Assembly (NCBI RefSeq): GCF_036417845.1
Contig: NC_089983.1
Coordinates: forward strand, 18,133,207 to 18,197,206
Direction of reading: 5' to 3'
Length of the DNA stretch: 64,000 nt
From: Apteryx mantelli
Taxonomy: Eukaryota > Chordata > Aves > Apterygiformes > Apterygidae
The notes under the pieces are model-generated. The model did no database searches. It saw only the letters and a program-made list of their open reading frames with translations, and had not been told where the DNA came from. Below are positions 37,210 to 49,185 of the stretch, in pieces; position 1 is the first letter of the stretch, and every line of letters begins with the position of its first letter. Both the position numbers and the translations under genes were made by a program.

Positions 37210-37265
37210 AGAAGTATATAAACAGTATTTTAGAAGTATTAAAACAGTATTTTAAATACTGTTTT
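37210..37265. repeat. Duplicated TAGAAGTAT...AACAGTATTT unit ending in a hairpin
   Basis: Two near-identical 22-bp units (TAGAAGTAT followed by AAACAGTATTT, differing at a few bases) stand in tandem. The second merges into a perfect inverted repeat: AAAACAGTATTT at 37241-37252 and AAATACTGTTTT at 37254-37265, with one base between the arms. There are no T-run or GC features of a terminator, and its role is unknown. Confidence 0.65.
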
Positions 37266-37853
37266 TACTATTCTCCTCTGCTGTTTCCTAATTATTTCAG
37301 GTGGGATTATTACAAAAATGAAAGGGAACCTCTTGGAAAAAGGTAAATAATCCAGCCTGGCCCAGCAGACATAACTAACATGCAAATGACTGTAAAGTGA
37401 GAATAAAGATGATTTGGGAGAGGTGTTTATTACTATTTAAAGTCAGGAAATAGAAACCTTACTGGATGTTTCTGTTACATTGTTGTATGGGCTTACCTGG
37501 TGTCAGGAATAGGATCTGCTGTGTTTGAATAGAGAGAAATTCTGATGATACTGTATTATCCTCTGAACTATTTTCACATCTGACTTCAAGAGACAAAAAC
37601 GGGATAGTGCAGCTCGATTACAGTGCCCACCACAATTTCCTAGCCAGGGGCTTGGGAAGGCCCTTACTTTATAGGGATCCCCTTGGAGACTCCCCTGGTA
37701 GCTGGCTGAAATAGGTCTTTAGGGCTGCTATAAGCTGAAAAGATGCAAATGCCCACAGAGTGTCTCGGAGGTTCACAGAATCACAGAATCGCTGAGGTTG
37801 GAAGGGACCTCTGGAGATCATCTAGTCCAACCCCCCTGCTCAAGCAGGGTCAC

Positions 37854-39275
37854 CTAGAGCACATTGCACAGGATTGCATCCAGGCGCATTTTGAATATCT
37901 CCAGAGAAGGAGACTCCACCACCTCTCTGGGCAACCTGTTCCAGTGCTCTGTCACCCTCACTGTGAAGAAGTTTTTCCTCATGTTCAGATGGAAGTGTCT
38001 GTGTTTCAGTTTGTGCCCATTGCCTCGCGTCCTGTCGCTGGGCACCACTGAAAAGAGTCTGGTCCCATCCTCTCGACACCCTCCCTTCAGATACTTGTAC
38101 ACGTTGATAAGATCTCCTCTCAGCCTTCTCTTCTCCAGGCTAAACAGGCCCAGCTCTCTCAGCCTTTCCTCATAAGAGAGATGTTCCAGTCCCCTAATCG
38201 TCTTTGTGGCCCTTAGCTGGACTTGCTCCAGTAGTGCCACATCCCTCTTGTACTGGGGAGCCCAGAACTGGACGCAGTACTCCAGATGTGGCCTCACCAG
38301 GGCTGAGTAGAGGGGGAGGATCACCTCCCTCGACCTGCTGGCAACACTCTTCCTGATGCACCCCAGGATCCCATTGGCCTTCTTGGCCACAAGGGCACAT
38401 TGCTGCCTCATGCTTAACTTGGTGTCCACCAGCACTCCCAGGTCCTTCTCCGCAGAGCTGCTTTCCAACAGGTCAGCCCCCAACCTGTACTGGTGCAGGG
38501 GGTTATTCCTCCCCAGGTGCAGGACCCTGCACTTCCCTCTGTTGAACTTCATGAGGTTCCTCTCCGCCCAGCTCTCCAGCCTGTCCAGGTCTCTCTGAAT
38601 GGCAGCACAGCCCTCTGGTGTATCGGCCACTCCTCCCAGTTTTGTATCATCAGCAAACTTGCTGAGGGTGCACTCTGTCCCTTCATCCAGGTCATTGATG
38701 AAGAAGTTGAACAAGACTGGACCCAGTACTGACCCCTGGGGGACACCGCTAGCTACAGGCCTCCAACTAGACTCTGTGCCACTGATCACAACTCTCTGAG
38801 CTCTGCCATTCAGCCAGTTCTCAATCCACCTCACTGTCCACTCATCTAGCCCACACTTCCTGAGCTTGTCTGTGAGGATGTTATGGGAGACAGTGTCAAA
38901 AGCCTTGCTGAAGTCAAGGTAGACAACATCCACTGCTCTCCCCTCACCTACCCAGCCAGTCATTCCATCATAGAAGGCTATCAGATTGGTTAGGCATGAT
39001 TTCCCCTTGGTGAAGCCATGCTGACTACTCCTGATCACCTTCTTGTCCTCCACATGCTTGGAGATGGCCTCCAGGATGAGCTGCTCCATCACCTTTCCAG
39101 GGATGGAGGTGAGGCTGACTGGCCTGTAGTTTCCTGGCTCCTCCTTCTTGTCCTTTTTGAAGACTGGGGTGACATTGGCTTTCTTCCAGTCCTCAGGCAC
39201 CTCTCCTGTTCTCCATGACCATTCAAAGATGATGCAGAGTGGCTTAGCAATGACATCTGCCAGCTCCCTCAGCAC
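37854..39275 (-). pseudogene. CR1 ORF2, reverse-transcriptase and C-terminal part
   Basis: This 473-codon open frame encodes the reverse transcriptase that copies the element's RNA at the insertion site by target-primed reverse transcription. Counting from the first codon after the internal stop, the visible landmarks are: the [11 protein letters not shown] block at about 47-57, [11 protein letters not shown] at about 84-94, the first catalytic block DFSKAFD at 121-127, [11 protein letters not shown] at 176-186, and the metal-binding FADD at 207-210. The CR1 C-terminal region follows, with [21 protein letters not shown] and [10 protein letters not shown], ending at the usual ...NVL and TAG (37856-37854). 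All catalytic aspartates are present. The frame is continuous with the upstream half at 40136-39279 but separated from it by the TGA at 39278-39276. The first codon here is GTG, so this is not a natural start. Frames on the + strand over this interval are shadows. Confidence 0.93.
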
Positions 39276-40136
39276 TCATGGGTGCATCCCATCAGGGCAC
39301 ATGGATTTGTGGGTGTCAAGTTTGCTTAAATGATCTCTAACCCACTCCTCCTCCACCAAGGGAAAGTCTTCCTTTCTCCAGACTTTCTCTCTTGCCTCCA
39401 GGGTCTGGGGTTCCTGAGGGCTGGTCTGAGCAGTAAAGACTGAAGCAAAGGCGGCATTCAGTAACTCTGCCTTCTCTTCATCCTTCGGCACCAGGGCACC
39501 CACCCCATTCAGCAAAGGGCCCACATTTTCCCTAGTCTTCCTCTTGCTACTGAGGTATTTGAAGAAGCCCTTCTTGCTGTCCTTGACATCTCTAGCCAGA
39601 TTTAATTCCAAACGGGCCTTAGCCTTCCTCGTCGCATCCCTGCATACTCTGACAACGTTCCTATAATCCTCCCAAGTGGCCTGTCCCCCTTTCCACTTTC
39701 TGTAGACTTCCTTCTTCTGTCTGAGTTTTGCCAGGAGCTCCTTGCTCATCCATGCAGGTCTCCTGCCTCCTTTGCTTGACTTCCTCCTCATAGGGATGCA
39801 CCGCTCTTGAGCCTGGAGGAAGCGATGTTTGAATATTAACCAGCTCTCTTGAACGCCCCTTCCTTCTAGGGCCCTAACCCATGGGATTCCTCCAAGTAGG
39901 TCCCTGAAGAGGCCAAAGTTTGCTCTCCTGAACTCCAGGGTTGCGATCCTACTTCTTGCCCTGCTTCCTCCTCGCAGGATCCTGAACTCCACCATCTCAT
40001 GGTCACTGCAGCCAAGGCTGTCCCCGACCTTCACATCTTCCACCAGTCCTTCTTTGTTTGTTAGTACGAGGTCCAGCAGCACACCTCTCCTTGTTGGCTC
40101 CTCCACCACCTGTGTCAAGAAGTCAGTCGTACACAC
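39276..40136 (-). pseudogene. CR1 ORF2, end of endonuclease and linker, closed by a premature stop
   Basis: These 286 codons are the upstream part of the same CR1 ORF2. Near the start is the end of the apurinic-like endonuclease domain, with the conserved SDH motif (residues 44-46) inside GCSDHEMVEFRI. The LDLVLTNKEGL block precedes it. A basic linker follows (RKSSKGGRRPAW, KKGFFKYLSSKRK). The frame ends at TGA (39278-39276), directly after the MHP of a conserved block that continues as VLRELADV in the same frame. This is therefore a single nonsense change, not a frameshift; a C-to-T change at a CpG in an arginine codon would produce it. Upstream, another in-frame stop occurs at 40157-40155. 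Most of the endonuclease is absent. Confidence 0.9.
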
Positions 40137-43100
40137 CCTGTGAAGCTTGTCTGCTCAGCGCAGCCTTGGCAGCTCTTCCTGCCCTTCCCGTTCAGACAGG
40201 TCCAGCTCACAGGGTGTCTGCACAGCAGCAGCGCTCTCCTGAAGACAGACTCCTGGGACTTCTGTATTAGCATACTTCTTCACGTAATCTCTCAAAATAT
40301 CTGAAATAACACTTTCAGGCTTTTCCTCAGGCTACTGAGAAAAGGATTCTCTTTTACCTGTGAAATTCTGGAGCCTTGTAGGATGTGGGGGTTTTGAATT
40401 TTTAATTAACTTTTATAGAAAAAAAGTTTAATAATGGATTAAGAAATCCACATAAGACAAGGTAAAATTTAGTTGGAAAAAGGACATTTCCATTTTCATC
40501 CAATTCTTACTAACTCCAGTGTTTCCTGGCCCATTTTTAAATTGGAAAGAAACAAATAGAAAGTAGAACAGAAAGGCGACTATAGTTTTTCATGATTGTA
40601 TTTGACCTAATGGTTTGTCCTAAGGGTCCTCCTTCTTTGGTCACAGAAGGCTTTCTCCACTTGTTTGTCTCCTTAAGGCCAAATAGTGTGATCAGGCCCA
40701 CAGCCAGGTCCATCTTTTCCATCTCCCACAGTCTTGGGTGTAAAACCTCTTATCTACTCTAATCTGAGCCCCAGGCTTTTCTCTTTTTCATAAGCCATCT
40801 TCCTCTACTCCAGACCTTCCTTTAGGCAATATCATTATTGTTCAGATGCCTTTGGCTGTCCTGGAGCTCTTCTGCATTAACTCTCTTTAGTTTGTCGCCT
40901 TTGGACTGCTCTCATCTCCCCTGTTGCATGGAATAATGCTGCTATTGCTCTTGCTGTTGTTCCCCCACATCCACTTCATCCGCTGTGTGTGACTGGCCTT
41001 GGACCCAGTAAATTATATTTTTAGATTCTTTCTGTCCCAGATAGTCCCATCAGTTTTCACTGAAATTGTTTTCTAGAATAGTGCAAAGTTCATAATACAT
41101 AAATAAGGGATAATGAATAAATAAGGAATAATTCTTATGGAAATTATGGTCATTAAGCAACAAGATGATCCACTAAAACAATAAGAAATTTCACCACTAT
41201 TAAGGAACTATTGTGATAAGGCAACTACATAAGTATTTATTTAATATTAGCTGCTTGTAAATGACAGGTTGTCTGGGTTTATGAAGTTTTCTGGCTTCAG
41301 AAGAATCAAATGGAAACAAATAGCTTTTATACTGATGGATTAAGATAAGTGCTGATTCATTCAAGAAATATTCAATTATTCCAGGCGGTAGTTACTAAGG
41401 GATTAACTTTTGAATGATGTAATCGAACTAAAAAAAAATGCCAAATTCATAATAAATGACAAAAAAAGCCTCTCTTTTGCACAGAATTACAAGAACCCAT
41501 TGAAAGTTTGAATTTATTATAGGATAGTTAAACCCTTCAGGCAAAGTTAGGTCACTTACTAGAACAATTTATTTTTCATTAGCTTAAACCTGCCTGACCT
41601 GTTCATCTGTTTGTGTCCTATAAAATATCTTGTTAGTACATGCAGATGCCGTATTAGAGGGGGAAATTATATTGTCTCTTTGAACCTAAGAATTCTTGGT
41701 ACAAGTCAATGAAAATAATCATATTCCCCAGCATCCTAATTGGCAAACCTGCTGGCTGTCTGGAGCGTGCTTTCAGGAAATAAAGTGTGTAAGATATTGC
41801 AGAATAGAATTAAAATATGAAAATTTCTCTCCATGGTAGCCAGGAATGTTTTGAAAACACAAAATTATTTGCTTTTATGGGGAATGAGCCCTGAAACAGC
41901 TTGAAGAGATTATAAAGGAGCCAAAGAGATCTCAAAGCAACGACAGTAACTTTGACTTCCACATAACATTTTCAGGTAGAACTGGTCTGTCTACATCTTA
42001 AGATTCACACCACAGGACATTTCTGTAAATGTCTGTTTTTGTGGGTGACATAAATCTGTTCTTCATTTCCTTGTCTAGAGAAGATCAAGATGGGGGCTTC
42101 ATGTTTTATGAGTATTCCTTAGCCATGTGTACAGGTATGGGTAATGAAAAAAAATAAGATTACTCTTCTTATAAAATGAAACTGGCCCTTTTTCGGGGAA
42201 GTATTTGCAGAGATATTTCAGCTCTCCAAATTCAAACTCACTTCCCCTTCAAGTTCTATATAAATTACTAGGCAAATATGAGCCAGATTCTCAATCAGTA
42301 AACCTCAAATCAAATTGTTCTTTAAGTGTCCAATCCATTTCAAAGTTTCCTGTTTATTTTGAAAGCTCTGCATACAGCTGATGTTCAAAATTCCATATAA
42401 AATAACTTATGTTATCTACATCTAAAAATGTAGGCAGAGGTCTAAAATTTATCACCTCATCTTAAGCTGGTGTGAATTTTCATTACTCCATTTTTGTAAA
42501 TAGGAATATGCCAATTATAACAGTTGAGGATACATTAACCATTGGATACTAGCCTGGAGAGAAGTGGATATATTTTGTTTAGAGCATGAAGAAAATACTC
42601 TGAAAACATATAAATGTGGAAAGAGTGAGGTAAGGCCTGGAAGGATGTTCCAAAGCTTCTAGTTTCTAGTGTGTTGTGCAGACTTATTTCTAGCACACAT
42701 TTCTACTGTCAGTAAGAACTGCTAAACAGAAGATATGATAAACACGTCTGTTTTAAAATATGGAAGCTCCTAGTAATTCTAATGATAAGGAACAAACACA
42801 TTTTTATTCTATTTGTTTAATTAATGTGCATCTTGTAATAAACCTCAAAATATGTAGGCTGTTTGTGAGAACAGGCAGCCGGGGCATTACAGCAAAGTCA
42901 GGGCTCCATTAACACTTATCGCACCACCCTATAGATGCTATGGCATACTATCTACCTTTGGTATTATCTTCTTCGGGGCTGTCCAGTGTCTCTTGCCCTC
43001 CAGTGTCCTTCTCTATAGATGTTATTCCATTCTTGCCTTCTTCACAGGCTCAAAGGTAAAAAGATATTTCTTCTCCCTCTTTAGAGCATCCCTGCTTTTG

Positions 43101-43574
43101 TCAAGAGCCCTTTCTTGTTGCAGGCATGTGGGCTTTTGGGGACAGAGACCTGAAGGCTCATGCTGCCCGCTTGGGCAGCTCCTGGGTCCACCATCAGCCA
43201 GGGGCTGAGGCAAGAGGTGCATGAGGACTGCTTTGCAAAAATGCAGGGTTCTCAGGAACATACTTATGTAAAAATAAACCTTCAGCATACATTTATCAGA
43301 AAAAAGCAAATTGTGTTAAAAATGGCTGGATTTTTTTAATATTGATTAAGATCTGCAGTAAAATAAAAACAAATTCAGAGCCTTTCAGTTAAGTATTTCT
43401 TCCATAAGACTGAAATGGTGCAGCATACAGTAAGACCATGAATATGAATGATGGGAACCTAAAATACTAAGAGCAGGAAGACTTGTGATATCTTTAAAGC
43501 ATATTTCTTCTTAGCCAATATAAAATCAAAACTGAAACTTAAAAGTTTAAAATTCATCCATCAACAGAGTAAGG

Positions 43575-43626
43575 TTCTTTTTTTTTCTTTTTCTTTTTTT
43601 TTTTTTCTTCTTTTTTTTTTTTTTTT
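43575..43626 (+). repeat. 52-bp polypyrimidine (T-rich) tract
   Basis: About fifty consecutive pyrimidines, mostly T with five isolated C. No acceptor-type AG follows immediately. It could equally be read as a poly-purine tract on the minus strand, but no gene-like sequence adjoins it there. Confidence 0.85.
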
Positions 43627-46600
43627 AATGAAACTCTACTATTAGCATTCTTCCCACTGCTAATTCTGTTGGAATATGGGGAACTCAAAAATCCCAGGTG
43701 GTGAATGTGATCCTGTAAGGTTGAAACTGAGAAAGTTTTCCTCCCAAGTTTGAAGTGTCAGGTTGAAGGAACTTCCTTTCCCAAAAGCAAATATGAAGTT
43801 GCCAAAAAGATGTTGTGAACAGTTTTATTACCCATCTGCTTTGCAATAATATAGCTATTGACAACCTGATTGCTCTGTGCAAAGACTAAGGAAATGCTAA
43901 TGCTGTATGGGATGAAAAACAAAGGACAGATTCTAATTTTACTGCTATGAATGCACTCTAGCGTATCTCCACTGATACCTAGGAGTTATTTGTTATTATA
44001 CTGGTGTGCAATCAGAATCTTAATTCTGACTTTGAACAAAAAAAAAAATGTATTCCACTGTAAGGAGAAAGAGGGGTGGGGGGAGAAGAAGAGAACACTG
44101 AATACATGCAGTTCACAGAATAATCCCCCATGTACTTTTACATTGAAATAAGATTTGCCAGGTCACAGAGAAGGGAATACACTTCTCGGGGTAGAGTAAA
44201 CATTTATCTTCTAATTAACAGTTTCTGCTGTTAAGTATTTTACATACTTGGAAAGTAGAGAAGCTTCAGGTGGAGTTTACATATCTTCTTGTTCAACACA
44301 CTTCTGCTTATTTTGTCCCTTCAGATGTTTTTTGAAAGGTTTAAGTTATGATTTTTAATTTCCTGACACTTTTGCCAATACTAAAAAGCTGTTCACCAAC
44401 TTTACAAGAACTCCTCTGCAGTCTCTTTGTAGGAGAACAGTGCACTACTTCGTTCAAACTTAATGAGTTGAATAACTTGGCATCTAATTGGACTTTAGAT
44501 CACTGCTTGTCTTGTTAATGCTGTGTTAAAACTGAAGGTGACCAGATGTAATCGCAGTAAAGACTATTTTAGTACTCACTATGCTACATGAGATCATATT
44601 TTAATCCCTATTAAATGGACTTCATTTAGCAATATGAAATCCCAAGTACCTCTCTGTGCAGGTACCTGTTGAGCACCCCCATGCTAATTTGTGCTACAAC
44701 ACTAAATAATAATGAACTTAGAGTACTGAAAGTGTCAGAATTCCCCCGGAAGAATATTTCCAGCAGATAAAACTACAAGCTTTTTATTTTCTCTAAATTT
44801 CTGATCTATTAAGCTGTGTTGCAAGTTGGGTTTCCTTGCATCTTACTGTTCTGGGAAGGAAATAGGATGGCTAGGTGGTCTGTAGCTATTACAGCCACTT
44901 TTATATCACATTAATTTGCTTTGGGGCTACGTAAGGATCTCAGAAAAAAATCCTAAAGAAAATAAGAAAAGTAATGAGGATGAAAGACCAAATCATGACC
45001 CTGAATGATAATGTGTGATATTGAGGAGGGAGAGGCAAATTTGAAAACTGTGCCAACTTTTATGGAGAGAGAATAAATGTGGAAATATTTAAGGTCTCTA
45101 TTCTGCAGTACTTAAGTATGTGTCTATTTTGAAGCACATGACTCTCTCATACTCAAAAGGCAAATTACAAAACCAGATGTATTCATACTCTTGGGTCTTA
45201 TGTCACATTTAGATCCTGTTTAACAATTTTTGCTCTACCTCAAGGCCTAAAAAACCTCCTAGTGGTTGACACTTCCCAGAGCACTTACCATTCTGCTTTT
45301 TGAGCACTTGCAAAGCTGTGTGCCCTTGTGTTTTTTTCCTGGGAAAATTTGCATTCCATGCAATGCAATTTAAAAGGAAATAAAAGGGAAACAGATTTGA
45401 CTTGAACTACATCTAAAAGACTGATCCAGATTTGATTGAGGCCTTATCTTTCGAAGGCTTATAATCCATTGGACAGGATATTGTAGGTGCTCATCTGGGT
45501 TGAGAGCTAGGTTTTGTACCATATCACTTTATAGCTACAGATTTATTCATAGGAGCAAGCTATCAAATATTAATTTTTTCAAGGAAAATAATGTATATAA
45601 GTAAGGCAAGCATATGAAACAGCAAGCCAGTCTAGTCAACGTTTAACTACTTTCTCTATCCTTAATCTTGGTTAAGTAGTACACCATATTTGTGTCATGG
45701 AAAAAATCTAAAACATTCTAACATGCTGCCAGTGATTTCTGTGCTTTATGAACTGTACCACAGGTAATATGTACAGTCTGAAATGTTTGTGAAGCCTTAA
45801 GATTTAGGCTACCTAGATCTAGTGGTACTAAAAGTGAAATGTGGTCAAGGTGGGACCATTCCTTTGCCTTTGGGCAGTAAGAATTCAGTCAGATACAGTC
45901 TGCTTGAAATAAAAGAGAAACAATAAGGACGTAATATGCAGGCTTGCATTTTTTGCAGTTTTTCTTCATTCTTCTAATATCCCATACATATTTTAAAGTG
46001 CTTGTCACTTCCAACATCACAGAAAGTTATTATGCAGATATCTGATCCACCCCAAAAGAAATTCAGTATTTCAAGAAAGCCATTAAATTATGCGCAATGT
46101 TAGCCTATGACCATCTACTTTTATCTCTATTACAGTTGCTGTCTATCTTCTATTTCTGCTACCATTTTACTGCTTTCTTCTCCCTTTGCTTAATTGTATC
46201 CTAGTTAAAATTCAATAGCAAGATTTTTGGGAGAGGTATCAGGTCCTCTCCTCCATCTATAGAGTTCTGGGGTCTATGAGAACAGCAGCAGTAAAAATAA
46301 CTTTGACTAAGAAAAGTACTAATGATGTTGTATACACAGTATAGTATTCCTGTTAAATATTTCACTTGATGACTGGAAATGGAAAAAATATTTTCTCTCT
46401 AAAAGAAAAAAAAAAGTTTGAGCTTAGGGTTTTCAAGTTCATCCAGCAGGTTTTCAGCTGGAAGACTCCTCTCTCCTAAAACATCTGATAGCCTTGGAAA
46501 AGAGACTGCTTAATTCACTTCCATAAATCACTTTTGCTCAGCCCAATTTGAATGTTAGCTTTCTCCATTTCCCAGGCTTGCTTATGTGTTTGGTAGGTCT

Positions 46601-49029
46601 GCTCCTAGTACTACTCCTAACTCAGAAATTCCACTTTGGATCTGAAATACTTTTTGACAAAACTTTTGTTGATACTGTCATTTTGTCTTACAGAGTTTTC
46701 ATTTCAGTGAATCAGCAATCAGCTATCCAAAAAAATGATTTCTGAAAGTTTTTCACTCAGCTCCACTGTGACAGTATTGCTGCATTACAGAACAAATGCA
46801 GTGTTGTTCATAATGGTGTATATTATCAAGTATTTCATCTAGCTCCTGTGTAGTATGAGGATGATGTAAAAGCAGATATTTAGTGCAAGCTTTTACACTT
46901 GACTGCATCTTCCAAATCAGCAGGAACACTAGTTTCTAGATAAGTCAGAGATGCAACAAGAATGGGGTCTCCTTCTGAACTTGGATACTTCTGTCCCCCA
47001 TGATCAGTCTGGAAATGTGGGGCCACTCTAAGCATTGATCTGGCTCTGAGAACCAGACTGGGGCTTTGCCCGCGCAGAGATTTTACTTCAGTTAGGGTAT
47101 GCCAGAGATGCATGCAGCCAACTCTGTGACTTCCTTGGTGAGAAGAAGGTCCAAGTTACATTAGGGGAGCATTCTGGAGTTTATTTGGAAGGTTTGTTGA
47201 AAATTAAGAGGCTCATTATTTTCAAACAATCCCACTCTCCCATAATGCAGCACTGTCTCTCAGACTGTGTTTTTTATTCAATCTCGGTCACCTTCCCAGG
47301 GAAGATATAGTAAGAGAAAAACCCGTAGTTTTCATAAATGACAGAACCCTAAGCTGCGTTGAAGCTTACCATTGCATTCATATTTCCAGAGCTGCCTCAA
47401 GGTCTCACACTGGTACGGGCAGAGGGAGTGTTTGGCTGTCGTGAATGGCAGGAGAAGGGGCAGGGCTGCAACGGCACCAACCCACGCAGAGGAGGCCAGC
47501 TGCTGCCCCTTGTCTCGCCCGACCCAGTTTCCTGCAGTCACCAGCCACACGTTCAGCTAACGCCCTCCTCAGTGGGGACGGCAGAAACAGCTGGGTTTTC
47601 CAACACTCAGCAAACCAGGCAGCAAGAATTTGTCAGAGTTTTCCTGCCCAACGCTATCCTGCCGTAGACAATGGCCTGTGTTGCCTGTGCCCAGACTGGA
47701 GGATTTTATTTATTTAGCTCGTTTATGTTGCAAGGATGGGGTTTATTTTAGTTCTTTTTAATATTTTCCAGTTGCTTCAATGCAAGGGAATCCATCTTCT
47801 GGTTCCTAGTGACTGATTTACTTGAATTGCTCTGAATGTTACTGTATGCACCCAGGTGCTGGATGAAAGAGAAATGCAGTGTATGTCCTTTCCTCACATA
47901 GAATCTCTTTATCCGTATTTTGCCCTGATGATCCATGTTCAGAGGGCACCACTGGGCCCAGCCCATTACAGGGGAGACATAGAAAGGGAGCCACAATAGA
48001 GTTTTTAATCAATGTCTAGTACTGGCCTTCATAGCTCTCCTGAGGAATCAAGAATTAAAAAAACCCCACCAAGCATAGTGTAGCCCAGCCACAGAGCCAA
48101 TGTGTAAAGATGAAAATGTCTAAAAGGTCAGTTAGAGAGTCAACTGGTCCCAGAAGCCATGCGGACAGGCAAGGTGTGTGGACAACAGTTACTCTCCATA
48201 GATATCCCTTGGGCGCTGCTTGCAGCCCGTTACCTGCTTGGACAAGTGAGCAATAACCTGATTGTGGGAGCACTGCGAGCTCGCGAGTTATGCTGGAGTT
48301 TGCATATGGCGCATTTCACAGGATCAGGCCCAAGAGCAGGAAATTGTCTTCAGAGCTCTTTTGCTTTAAAATAGAGCTGCATTTCTTTAAGACTCTACCA
48401 GGAACTGTACTTTATATTCTCTTTAGATTCAAAAATCTGGTTTTTATTAGTTAGTATATTAACTTCAACTTTATTAAACAGAATGTGTTGGTGGAAAGGG
48501 GAATGTAGTTGATACAGTAAACATGCCTGTGGGACTGTGAAGAAATGAATTGTTAAAATGGCTTCAACATGCAAAGGGCGCATAAAAATTTCACAAAGCC
48601 TGGGATGTAAAGTTAATGCTGACAGTGTATTGTGCAGTAAGCATATAGTACCTTTATTGTAGACATCTGCAGCCGAAGGATCCTCTTGGGATCCCCATTT
48701 GCTTGCCCAGGGAATTTTGTTGACATGTTAGATGTCAGCATCCACAAGTTTTATAGACTGGAACAGAAGGGTGCTTCCTGATCTGGGTTTTTTACACCAC
48801 CTCTTCGGTTAGCAGTTAGTAACACCATTGGACTGGGGAGGGAGACAGTTTGTCAGGTCGTAGCTGGAGACGGGTTTTGTCCGTGCTCACCAAGGACGAA
48901 TACCTCAGTACAGAACGCTCCTCTGTCTGACATAGCGTAAAGTGTTAAACATTAGCTTAAAATCATCTGTGCTACTCTCAGACTTCAGTAAATATTCTTA
49001 AGCAGTCCTTAAATTATAGAGAAATTCCA

Positions 49030-49185
49030 ATAGCATTGCATTCCATAGCAAATAGCAAATGCAAGCAGCATCATTAATGGCACACTAATGAATACCACAT
49101 GAATTAATAATAATCGCCTACTTTTTGAAGTCTCCCTGGCTTCCATCTGTCTCTTAAATCACTTCAAATAATTAATTGCTTGATG
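49030..49185. promoter_or_regulatory. Cluster of homeodomain-type TAAT cores
   Basis: About 150 bp hold repeated TAAT/ATTA cores: CATTAATG at about 49072, CTAATG at 49085, AATTAATAATAATC at about 49102 and ATAATTAATTG at about 49169. Clusters like this occur in developmental enhancers, but AT-rich DNA produces them by chance. No gene nearby supports an assignment. Confidence 0.15.

Larger units (their letters stand above)
28824..37773. other. Gene-poor DNA up to the CR1 insertion
   Basis: I recognise no gene, RNA or element in these 9 kb. Contents are an AT-rich satellite-like block at 29.9-30.03 kb, small CpG-richer patches near 30.26-30.37 and 33.5-33.74 kb, a G-run at about 37,146-37,158 and a duplicated hairpin motif at 37.2 kb. 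The remaining open frames are short and lack domains. Confidence 0.55.
37774..40265 (-). mobile_element. Long, young, 5'-truncated CR1 LINE retrotransposon
   Basis: The element reads from right to left. Its 3' end carries two copies of ATTCTGTG (37789-37782 and 37781-37774), the CR1-type terminal repeat. An 80-bp 3' untranslated region contains a strong inverted repeat (CCCTGCT and AGCAGGG, 37834-37849). The ORF2 frame then extends upstream to at least 40136 with one internal TGA. The left edge is clear. The right edge is not: recognisable endonuclease sequence stops near 40136-40155, but GC-rich sequence continues to about 40265 before AT-rich DNA resumes. A full CR1 is about 4.5 kb, so ORF1 and most of the endonuclease are missing, and it cannot move on its own. 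The low level of decay suggests a fairly recent insertion. Confidence 0.95.

Noticed and set aside
37743-39333. Several + strand frames of 60-103 codons across the CR1
   Set aside because: They are shadows of the minus-strand ORF2, whose motifs and long frame are unambiguous.
47332-47717. Five overlapping frames on both strands
   Set aside because: Open frames in every direction over a GC-rich patch point to composition, not coding; no domain was recognised.
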